Source: CAYRQP01 sp964426545
Lineage (GTDB): Bacteria > Fermentibacterota > Fermentibacteria > Fermentibacterales > JCC-6
Direction: 5' to 3'
DNA length: 40,776 nt
NCBI GenBank assembly: GCA_964426545.1
Contig: CAYRQP010000018.1
Coordinates: 1 to 40,776 of the forward strand
The notes under the pieces were generated by a model. That model was given only the letters and a program-made list of their open reading frames with translations, was not told the DNA's origin and did no database searches. The translations under genes were made by a program, and so were the position numbers. Numbering within the stretch: the stretch's first letter is position 1; the number at the start of each line of letters is the position of its first letter. Below, piece after piece: positions 1 to 7,660 of the stretch.

Positions 1-137
1 CAATTGTGGTTATACAAGGTTCCTCCATGTGCAAGGGTTATCTCTATTATACGGTGTTATCCGTGTATCAATACACCTGTAATATATATCTATATGCTTG
101 AAATATAAATAGATAGGTTATGTTCAGTAAGCCCTAT

Positions 138-570
138 TTAACCCTTTATGGCATAGACGATATAGCCAACATACACAGATGAGAATGTTAACGCTTTTAC
201 GCGACCCATCCTGACTCCCCTGAACAGGGCAAAGACCAGAAGCAGAACTGCCGCTCCGAGATTAACAAGTGCAGATATCTCCGTTTCAGCCGACATTGGA
301 ATTCTCCGAATGAGTGCCGTTACACCAAGAATGAAGAAGATATTGCTGCCAAAAGTGTTACTGATTGCAAGCTCCGTATGTCCTGCAACAGCCGATGTAA
401 CATTCACGGTGAGTTTGGGAAACGAAGTCCCTAATCCGATTGTGACGGCCCTATTACAGTGACGGAATATTGAATCTTCGGGCAATAGATGGCGCTCCTG
501 CAACCAGGAAGTTCGCGAAGAATATTGCAAGGAGCAACCCGTCGATAAGTGTTAGGATATTGACGATCAT
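138..570 (-). pseudogene. Half-length Na+/Ca2+ exchanger (CaCA family) gene with frameshift
   Basis: The family moves Ca2+ across the membrane in exchange for Na+ or H+ and normally has about 300-370 residues with two alpha-repeats. Here an ATG at 570 gives a 38-residue membrane start ending ARRFNIPSL, which stops at a TAA (456-454). The other frame continues at once with the family alpha-repeat GLGTSFPKLT and SNTFGSNIFFILG, then a second hydrophobic stretch to a stop at 138. Restoring the usual LVIG-type junction needs about two extra bases near 450-457. Only one alpha-repeat is present even if joined, about 145 residues. The ATG overlaps the TGA of the upstream regulator (ATGA), so it was translationally coupled to it. 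Either a decayed gene, a half-size exchanger with a sequencing error, or a programmed frameshift. Family call is firm; the state of the gene is not. Confidence 0.65.
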
Positions 571-1934
571 GTTTGTTTTGTGTCTTCTGTCCGGAGAATC
601 TCACTCAGTTTCGAAACGGAAATTCCGAGCAGATCACATGCTCTTTTCCTGTCACCGCCACAGTAGTCCAGTGTCTTGCTTATGTATTCCCTTTGTATTT
701 CCAGCAGTTTCTGCGGCTTGAACCCGCCAGGAACCGAGCCGGGCTCTATCTTGTCGCGGACATAAGGTGAAAGGGCTTCCGGTGTAATGATATCCCCTTC
801 TGTATTGACAACCGCCGATGCGATGATGTTCTGAAGTTCCTGCACATTGTCGGGGAAACTGTGTTTCATCAGGAGTTCGATAAAATCATCTGAAAAACCC
901 TTGATCTTGGTTCCATTGTGTTCGCACTTGAGCGACAGAAAGTGCTCTGCAAGAAGCGGGATATCATCAGCATGATCCCGAAGCGGCGGAATTCTGATTG
1001 AGTTTATCATGAGATGATACAGCAGGTCTCGCGAGAAGCGCTCCTTATATTCGGACTTTGTAAGGTCATGGTTGGAAGCCACAATGAACCGGACATCCGT
1101 TGCCAGCATTTCAGTTGAATCATCTCGGTAATATTCCCCAGTCTGTATGACTCTCTTTAACCTCACCTGAACGGGAAGACTAAGTTTTTCGATGTTGTCG
1201 AGGAACAGAGTCCCTCCCGATGCTGTTTCAAGAAAACCCTTCATGGTTTCTCTTTTTCCCGCCCAGTTTTTTGCCCTTCCGAACAATCTGGAAGAGAATT
1301 CATCAGGTCTGCCTGCTCCGCTGTCGATTGCTATGAACGGGGATTTAACCCTTGCGCTGGTTTTGTGAATAGCCCTGGCAAGAGCTTCCTTGCCGGTTCC
1401 CCTCTCCCCCCAGATGAAAACACTCAGGTCGCTTACCGCTATCTTCTCAGCCTGATGAAAAAGACGGATCATCTCCGGGTCCTGAGCGGGGACTCTGCTG
1501 AATGCATCCTGGTTTTTCAGGTCTTCTCGCTTCAGTTCAGATGGAAGCCTGTCGATTGTCAAAGACAGGCTGCCATGTTCGACCGCTCTGTCGATAACTT
1601 CAAGAAGGGTCTCGTCGTCAACAGGTTTTGTAAGATAGTCGAATGCCCCCCGTTTCATTGTCTTTACGGCAAGTTCGATGTCATTCACTCCGGTGAGAAT
1701 TATTACGGGAACATTGATGTTCTCATTTCGCATGCAGTCGAGTATTTCCATGCCTGTAACATTCGGCATGTCGAGGTCCAGCATCATTGCATCAAAATGG
1801 TCATTTGCAAGATGCTTCATTACTTTTCTGGAATCGTTTTCAACTATCGGCTCGAAGCGTTCAGTCTGCATAAGAAAGACCATGAAGTAATTTGTCACTG
1901 CGACATCATCATCCACAACAAGAATTTTTTTCAA
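567..1934 (-). CDS. NtrC-family response regulator with degenerate sigma-54 motifs
   Basis: 455 residues in the order receiver (1-120), AAA+ sigma-54-interaction-type domain (about 150-390) and Fis-type HTH (about 408-448). The receiver is complete: acidic pocket D8-D10, phospho-acceptor D53 before MP, T81, K103. Walker A is intact (GERGTGKE, 176-183). Two parts are not canonical. The GAFTGA loop that contacts sigma-54 is replaced by KNWAGKRET (222-230), and Walker B reads FLDNI (244-248), with Asn247 where the catalytic Glu normally sits. By family knowledge such proteins often do not activate sigma-54 (compare HupR/NtrC of Rhodobacter), so it may act as a repressor or a sigma-70 regulator. 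It starts 12 bp after the histidine kinase stop and is surely its partner. Likely targets are the redox genes upstream in the same cluster; that is inference. Confidence 0.9.
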   Translation of the reverse strand: MKKILVVDDDVAVTNYFMVFLMQTERFEPIVENDSRKVMKHLANDHFDAMMLDLDMPNVTGMEILDCMRNENINVPVIILTGVNDIELAVKTMKRGAFDYLTKPVDDETLLEVIDRAVEHGSLSLTIDRLPSELKREDLKNQDAFSRVPAQDPEMIRLFHQAEKIAVSDLSVFIWGERGTGKEALARAIHKTSARVKSPFIAIDSGAGRPDEFSSRLFGRAKNWAGKRETMKGFLETASGGTLFLDNIEKLSLPVQVRLKRVIQTGEYYRDDSTEMLATDVRFIVASNHDLTKSEYKERFSRDLLYHLMINSIRIPPLRDHADDIPLLAEHFLSLKCEHNGTKIKGFSDDFIELLMKHSFPDNVQELQNIIASAVVNTEGDIITPEALSPYVRDKIEPGSVPGGFKPQKLLEIQREYISKTLDYCGGDRKRACDLLGISVSKLSEILRTEDTKQT

Positions 1935-1946
1935 GTTTACTTCCTC

Positions 1947-3923
1947 TTATACGTCCTCGATAATTGCAGGTATTCTGATAGTGAATTCCGTACCTTCTCC
2001 CTGTTTGCTGTTCACCGTAATCGTACCTTTATGCTCCTCGACTATGCGGTATACAATGGCAAGCCCCAGTCCTGTACCGCCTTTTGCCCGTTTTGTCGTA
2101 AAGAACGGGTCGAATATCTGACGTAAGGTTTTTGAGTCCATCCCCTTGCCGTTGTCCGCTATCTTGATGACCACCGTATCATCGTTCATTGCAGTTGCAA
2201 CCGTTATCAACCCTTTTCTGTCATCCGGAATTGCCTGAGATGCATTCACTATAAGATTCACAAATACCTGTTCTATCTTCTGGGAATTTCCGCTGAATCT
2301 TCTGATATTCCCGCCGAGATTAAGTTTGATCTCAGCGTGTTTATGTACTTCGTTCTTCACCAGGCGGGTTGTCGCTTCGATGATCGTATTTACATCTACT
2401 GTGTCGACAAGCAGACCTTCGTCCTTTCGGGCAAAACCCCTGAGCCCTTCAACAATTCCCTTTATCCGCTCAGAGCCGTGTGACATATCATCTACAAGGG
2501 TCATAATGTGCTCACGGAAAAAATCGTATTTCAGCCGTGCTATCTTCAGGTCGGGATGATTTTCATAATAGGTGTCGATTATCGGCATCATATCCGTGAT
2601 TGCCTGTTTGACTATTTTGATGTTTCCGCGAATGAACTGGTTTGGATTGTTGATTTCATGCCCTATTCCGCTTACAAGCTGCCCGAGTGAAGCAAGTTTG
2701 TCCGCCTGCTGTATTTGCTGCTCATAGGTTTTCTCGAGTGTGGCATCGCGGTAGAATTCGACAATTCCATCAACTTCTTCCGTCTTGTCATATATTGGAA
2801 GTGCATTCACCTCAAGATACCGGTCTCCGTCACGCAGGGTAATAGTGATAGGGACTTTCTTTTTGCGTATTTTTGCAAGCCGGCAATTCTCACAGGGCAC
2901 ATCTATATCAAAGAATGTCTTGTAACACTTTTCTCCCGGAATGAGATTCTGCCTGTTGCTCATTATCACATTGTGATCGAGGTCGATCAGCATGACCTCG
3001 CCCGGAATTGCCTTGAACATTGTCTCCAGGCGTATCTGCGTCTCGTCCCAACTTCGATTGACCCTGTCGAGATACGAGGTGGCTGTTTCGAGTTTGTTCT
3101 TCTGACTTTCAAGCTCGGTAGTGCGCTGTTCAATCTCTTCTTCGAGTTTCAACAGACGCAGGGAATACTCCTTTTCTTCGTCTTCTCTCAGTTTCATACG
3201 CTCTGAAAGTTCTTTCCGCTCGAGCGCAAGGCTGAGCATTCTGCATATCTCGTCCAGCATTTTCTGTTCTTCGAGAAGAAGGTCATGGGCATCTGCAATA
3301 TATCCGACTTTTATCTCTCCCTTAATCTCCCCGCCGACCAGGAGATTGGCTCCGATATAGTCATCTCCTTCCGGTTTCTGTCCATGCTCCACACCATTAT
3401 AAAACGAATGTACCAGTACTTCTGCCGGAAACCGCATCCCATGAGATAAATAGTTCGGAAAATCTATGAAAAACTTGTCTATCGATGGTGAAACTTCTAT
3501 CCAGTCCGCAAGAGAATAGAGACAAGAAAGTTCCTTGATTCTCTCTTCTTTCTCCCAGTCCTCCATTTTTTGAAGTCCATCTATATGCGTACCGAAGAAC
3601 ATAAATATTCCACCGTGAACACTTTTGGCATATCCTGTTTTCATTGGAATAGGTTTGACTTTTTCCGAGGGAGTCTCGAAGAGTGTTCTAATTCCGTGGG
3701 AGCCGCTCTTGCGCCTTATTATTGCCTCCCGGAAACGCCTGAGTGAATTCTCCGACAAAATGTCACACAGGTACTTCTCCGTGATGGACGGATTGTCTAA
3801 TTCCGGTTCGCAGTGTTTTATGAGAAGGGGGCTTATGTGAATTATCTTCTCATTCGCATCGACTGCTATGAGAAATTCGAAATTCCCCTCCATGAATGAG
3901 TATAGACTTTCGAGCTGTATCAT
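1947..3923 (-). CDS. Sensor histidine kinase (PAS, GAF-like, Cys-PAS, HisKA, HATPase)
   Basis: 658 residues with no transmembrane segment, so probably cytoplasmic. Order: PAS-like region (1-115), GAF-like region (about 128-240, opening KELSCLYSLADW), coiled coil (240-300), second PAS (300-400), HisKA with phospho-His H422 in GHEINNP, and HATPase with N box VNLIVNASQA (555-564), DNGKG (590-594) and GTGLG (616-620). The second PAS carries C333, C344 and C347 (C-x10-C-x2-C), a pattern seen in PAS domains suspected of redox or metal sensing. It belongs to the NtrB/ZraS-like class. The ATG at 3923 has AGGAAAAC before it and lies nine bases after a perfect palindrome that separates it from the enzyme genes. 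It is followed 12 bp later by its response regulator. A cytosolic redox signal fits the context but is inferred. Confidence 0.92.
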   Translation of the reverse strand: MIQLESLYSFMEGNFEFLIAVDANEKIIHISPLLIKHCEPELDNPSITEKYLCDILSENSLRRFREAIIRRKSGSHGIRTLFETPSEKVKPIPMKTGYAKSVHGGIFMFFGTHIDGLQKMEDWEKEERIKELSCLYSLADWIEVSPSIDKFFIDFPNYLSHGMRFPAEVLVHSFYNGVEHGQKPEGDDYIGANLLVGGEIKGEIKVGYIADAHDLLLEEQKMLDEICRMLSLALERKELSERMKLREDEEKEYSLRLLKLEEEIEQRTTELESQKNKLETATSYLDRVNRSWDETQIRLETMFKAIPGEVMLIDLDHNVIMSNRQNLIPGEKCYKTFFDIDVPCENCRLAKIRKKKVPITITLRDGDRYLEVNALPIYDKTEEVDGIVEFYRDATLEKTYEQQIQQADKLASLGQLVSGIGHEINNPNQFIRGNIKIVKQAITDMMPIIDTYYENHPDLKIARLKYDFFREHIMTLVDDMSHGSERIKGIVEGLRGFARKDEGLLVDTVDVNTIIEATTRLVKNEVHKHAEIKLNLGGNIRRFSGNSQKIEQVFVNLIVNASQAIPDDRKGLITVATAMNDDTVVIKIADNGKGMDSKTLRQIFDPFFTTKRAKGGTGLGLAIVYRIVEEHKGTITVNSKQGEGTEFTIRIPAIIEDV

Positions 3924-3932
3924 AGTTTTCCT

Positions 3933-3980
3933 ATTGGGGACGGAGGAGTAGTTTACGTAAACTACTCCTCCGTCCCCAAT
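3933..3980. repeat. Perfect 48-bp palindrome between enzyme and kinase genes
   Basis: The two 24-base arms (3933-3956 and 3957-3980) are exact reverse complements with no spacer; the arm begins ATTGGGGACGGAGGAG. It starts three bases after the stop of the 1221-residue oxidoreductase gene and ends nine bases before the kinase ATG, next to its ribosome site. In RNA it would form a very stable hairpin without a T tract, so it could act as an RNA-processing or 3'-end stabilising element, or as a dispersed REP-like repeat. It shares the GGGACGG core with the imperfect palindrome at 29530. Confidence 0.9.
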
Positions 3981-3983
3981 TAA

Positions 3984-6900
3984 TTATTCCCGCACTCTAT
4001 AGCGTTCAGTTCCCACCTGACTTATTTCATAGCGGTATAACAGAGAATGTGTCATCGGCGGCTGAATGGCAAGTGCCTTTGCTTCCTGTGCAAGAACGAT
4101 GACATTGCCGGTTCCATCCCAATCCCGTTTTTCTCCCTTATTCCAGTAGAACTGCACTTTACTGCCAAGCGCTTTTGTTACTATTTCATCGAGTTCATTC
4201 TGTACTTTCGATGAATCTGTTTCAACACCGAATATGCAGGCGAGGTCTGTAAGAATTTCAAGACCGTTTTTGCTTGACGGGGTTGCAGCGGCATCGGCGA
4301 AATCAAGTAGGTTTCCTTCGAAGCTGCATCTTGTACCCGGGGTTTCCAGGAAGGTGGCTCCGGGAAGAACGACATCGGCAGCCATCGTTGTTTCAGTATC
4401 CGTCCAGTCGATAACTGCAAGGAACTCGAGATTCCCGAACCATGAACCTGTCTTCCTGAACTCCAGCGGATTCTCCCCAATTATAAGTGCTGCTTTTAGT
4501 TTACCTTCCTTCAATATATCGAGCAATTCTCTTCTTCCGGAAGCTCCCGCAGTATCTCCACTAACCGGGATGCGTCCCGCCAGGAATGACGGGTCTGCTC
4601 CCGTCACTTCAAGCCCTGCGCTGTTCGCAAGAATTCTGGGAAGGAGTATTTCGACCTTCTTCCCCGCTGAATTCAGCATAACTGCAAGATTTGCAATTGT
4701 CTCGAGGTCTGCCGGAGCTGCGTCCTGATGCCTGTCAGGACTTGTGACGAACACTATGTTGTCTGCATCTTTCAGAAGAACCGCAGAAGCAAGAACCTGT
4801 TCTTCCTCTACACCGGTCAACCCTGCTATGTAACCAAGACTGACTTCCATTCCCGACTTGTAGTGTTCATCTGCTGTGATGACTCCCTCATTGAGAAGTG
4901 CCTGTGTAACACCCTGCCAGAATATTGCGTTTCTGCCCCGCATCGGGTCGACAGCGAGTGTTGCCAGCGTTGTATCTGTTACATCTATGACAGAGTTGGA
5001 GATTATCAGTTTTGCACCCTGTCTCGATGCTTCTATCACATCTGCTGAAAGTACAAGATGATCTGATTCCATTGCCGTGTTGCTCGCAACTATCAGATCG
5101 GCATTTTTGAGACAGCTTCTGTCGGAGGTGGAAGCGGTGAAGCCGAGTATTCTGTCGAGTGCTCCGGATTCACGCCCGCTGCCACTGATGGAAAGTGAGC
5201 CTATGTTATTTGTCCCTATTCCCTCACGGGCAATCTTCCCTGCAATGTACATTTCTTCGTTTGTAAGTTCCGGAGAGATGAAGACACCTACACTTTCGGG
5301 TCCGTGTTCTTCGGCAACTGCCTTCAGTGATGATACTATTTTGCCGCCTGCTTCATCGAATCCGGCCTTTGTGTATTTATGACCTTCCCTGATGATAGGA
5401 CTTGCGATTCTGTCCTGCTTGACAAATATCTCTTCTCCGAATCTTCCGTACCTGCAAAGATAATCGCCGGGCTTTCCTGTGGAAGTCGTAAAATACCGTC
5501 CCTCGCCAAAGCGGTGGACAGTGATTCCGCATCCTATCGAGCAGAATCCGCAGTGAGTAGCAATGTCAGATGTTTCAAGACATGCTCTTCCAGGGAACGG
5601 ATACTTGATTGAAAGCGCTGCCGTCGGGCATGCATCCACACAGTTTCCGCAGCTGACGCAGTTCGTTTCGACAAGCGGGTCGTTCATTGCTGGACGCATT
5701 TCAGTTCTGAACCCGCGGCCGATAAGACCAATCGCCGACACGGGCAGGACTTTCGCACAGGTGCGGATGCACCTTGCACAGAGAACACACTTGTTCGGAT
5801 CATAATCTATGTATGGATGTCTTTCATCGACTTTATGCTTACGGACTGTTCCTTTGAAATACTCCATGTCAACTTTGTATTCTTCTGAATAAAGTCGTAA
5901 TGCACAGTCATCGAATCTCACACATCCGCAGGAAAGGCATCGGGCACATTCATGTTCGTTGTCTTCGGGCTCAAAGCCGTCTGAAACTTCCGCGAAACTG
6001 TTACGGCGTTCCTCAACATCGATGAGATGTACTTCATGTCTTGGAGACTCCTTGACATCCCCAAGTTCTGCTTTCCCGGGTTTGCCCCAGAATTCCTTTG
6101 CTGCGGTGAAAGGCTTTCCGGCTATTTTCGAACAGCCCAGATATGCCGAGATAGTATCTGCCGCTATCTGTCCGTCCCGGATGGCATCTATCACCACGGT
6201 AGGTCCGTCATCAGCGGCATCTCCCCCTGCGAAGACACCTTCTATGTTCGTTTCCATGGTCTTGGTGTTTATCACGTAGGTATTCCATCGGGTAAGTTCT
6301 ACATCACCATCTTCCGTTTCGACCAGTCCGTCGAGAACGGTGTTCTGACCTATTGCGGATATTACCAGATTGCAGGGAAGGTCGAATTCAGACCCTTCCT
6401 GCGGAACAGGCCGTCTTCTCCCGGAATCATCCGGCTCACCGAGTTTCATTCTCTGGCAATGCAGGGAAACTAGTTTGCCATCCTTGCGATTGATGCCGAT
6501 GGGTGCTGCCAATTCCATTATTTCAATGCCTTCATCGAGACAGTCTTCTATTTCCATCTTGTCTGCGGGCATTTGCGCTTTTGTACGCCTGTAAAGGACG
6601 ATTACTTTGTCGGCATCGAGCCTCCATGCTGTACGGGCGGCATCCATTGCTGTATTTCCTCCGCCGACCACTACAACTGTACCGGTCAACGGACTCGGAT
6701 CATCCACCTTTTCAGGAAGGAAGTCAGCTCCGGTGACAACACCTTCCGTGTCTAATTCACCTTCGACCCGCATGGACTTACCTGTCCAGGCTCCTGCGCC
6801 AATGAAGACAGCATCATGGTTTTTGCGGATGTCATCAAGAGAGATGTCGCTGCCCACTCTTACATTGCACTTTATTTCAGCTCCGACATTGCAGATATAC

Positions 6901-7649
6901 TCTACTTCTTTATCCAGAACATCATCGGGGAGCCTGTATTCGGGAATACCGTATCGAAGCATTCCGCCCGTTCTCTCTTTTGCTTCATAAAGAACTGATT
7001 CTATCCCTTTCAGCCCAAGGAACCAGGCTGCGGTCAGTCCGGCGGGTCCTGCCCCGACTATACCGACCGTTTTTCCTGTTGCAGGTGCGCACTCAGGCAC
7101 TGTTGCATAGGCTTCGTCTTCATCTGTGAGGAATCTCTTGATGTTGTTTATCGCAACCGGAGCGTCCACATCTTCGCGTCTGCAGACATCTTCGCATTTT
7201 CGTACGCATACCCTTCCGCACACTGCAGGTAGGGGGTTCTTCTGACGAATAAGGTCGATCGCTTTCCTGTACTGTCCCATCGCAGAAAGAGCAATGTAGC
7301 CCTGAGCATCAACTCCTGCAGGACACCCTTCCATACAGGGACTTACGCAGTCTGCATAATGATTCGACATAAGAAGTTCGAATGCCGTCTTGCGGGAGTC
7401 TTCTATTCTGGCATTTCGGGTTGTGACTTCCATCTCTGCCGTAACGCGGGTGGCACAGGCAGGAACAAGATTTACCCATCCCTCTACTTCGACCACACAC
7501 ACGAAACAGGAACCGTACGGTTCGAGTTCCTGTGAGTGACAGAGAGTAGGTATATCATCGAGTTCATATTCATTGACAACTTCCAAAATTGTACTGCCGG
7601 GGGCAGCTTCTACCTGTTTGCCGTTGATAGTAAGTTTGATTTTATTCAT
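3984..7649 (-). CDS. NuoG/GltD/molybdopterin-fold fusion, NAD(P)-linked oxidoreductase subunit
   Basis: 1221 residues. Order seen: [2Fe-2S] ferredoxin domain (C37, C48, C51, C65); GltD/NfnB-type N-terminal iron-sulfur helices (C101, C105, C109, C144, C148, C152, C156); FAD fold (GAGPAG, 199-204); NAD(P) fold (GGGNTA, 329-334, then YRR 353-355); a Cys-rich linker (567-582); 2x[4Fe-4S] ferredoxin (C621-C631, C664-C674); and a formate-dehydrogenase/NuoG-like domain with C700, C703, C707 and C732 for one more cluster. The position where formate dehydrogenases have Cys or Sec reads SLSISGSG, and no in-frame TGA exists, so a formate dehydrogenase is unlikely. It starts 11 bp after the NuoF-like gene with GGGGGTGG before the ATG. 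I infer the large subunit of a soluble NAD(P)H:ferredoxin-type, possibly bifurcating complex with the two upstream products. The electron partner is unknown. Confidence 0.85.
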   Translation of the reverse strand: MNKIKLTINGKQVEAAPGSTILEVVNEYELDDIPTLCHSQELEPYGSCFVCVVEVEGWVNLVPACATRVTAEMEVTTRNARIEDSRKTAFELLMSNHYADCVSPCMEGCPAGVDAQGYIALSAMGQYRKAIDLIRQKNPLPAVCGRVCVRKCEDVCRREDVDAPVAINNIKRFLTDEDEAYATVPECAPATGKTVGIVGAGPAGLTAAWFLGLKGIESVLYEAKERTGGMLRYGIPEYRLPDDVLDKEVEYICNVGAEIKCNVRVGSDISLDDIRKNHDAVFIGAGAWTGKSMRVEGELDTEGVVTGADFLPEKVDDPSPLTGTVVVVGGGNTAMDAARTAWRLDADKVIVLYRRTKAQMPADKMEIEDCLDEGIEIMELAAPIGINRKDGKLVSLHCQRMKLGEPDDSGRRRPVPQEGSEFDLPCNLVISAIGQNTVLDGLVETEDGDVELTRWNTYVINTKTMETNIEGVFAGGDAADDGPTVVIDAIRDGQIAADTISAYLGCSKIAGKPFTAAKEFWGKPGKAELGDVKESPRHEVHLIDVEERRNSFAEVSDGFEPEDNEHECARCLSCGCVRFDDCALRLYSEEYKVDMEYFKGTVRKHKVDERHPYIDYDPNKCVLCARCIRTCAKVLPVSAIGLIGRGFRTEMRPAMNDPLVETNCVSCGNCVDACPTAALSIKYPFPGRACLETSDIATHCGFCSIGCGITVHRFGEGRYFTTSTGKPGDYLCRYGRFGEEIFVKQDRIASPIIREGHKYTKAGFDEAGGKIVSSLKAVAEEHGPESVGVFISPELTNEEMYIAGKIAREGIGTNNIGSLSISGSGRESGALDRILGFTASTSDRSCLKNADLIVASNTAMESDHLVLSADVIEASRQGAKLIISNSVIDVTDTTLATLAVDPMRGRNAIFWQGVTQALLNEGVITADEHYKSGMEVSLGYIAGLTGVEEEQVLASAVLLKDADNIVFVTSPDRHQDAAPADLETIANLAVMLNSAGKKVEILLPRILANSAGLEVTGADPSFLAGRIPVSGDTAGASGRRELLDILKEGKLKAALIIGENPLEFRKTGSWFGNLEFLAVIDWTDTETTMAADVVLPGATFLETPGTRCSFEGNLLDFADAAATPSSKNGLEILTDLACIFGVETDSSKVQNELDEIVTKALGSKVQFYWNKGEKRDWDGTGNVIVLAQEAKALAIQPPMTHSLLYRYEISQVGTERYRVRE

Positions 7650-7660
7650 TATTCCACCCC

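Noticed and set aside
1365..2126. 253-codon plus-strand frame across the kinase/regulator junction
   Set aside because: Antisense to both proteins, with no family match and no start signal.
3984..7649. Selenoprotein formate dehydrogenase
   Set aside because: No in-frame TGA exists and the Cys/Sec position is a Ser/Gly stretch.
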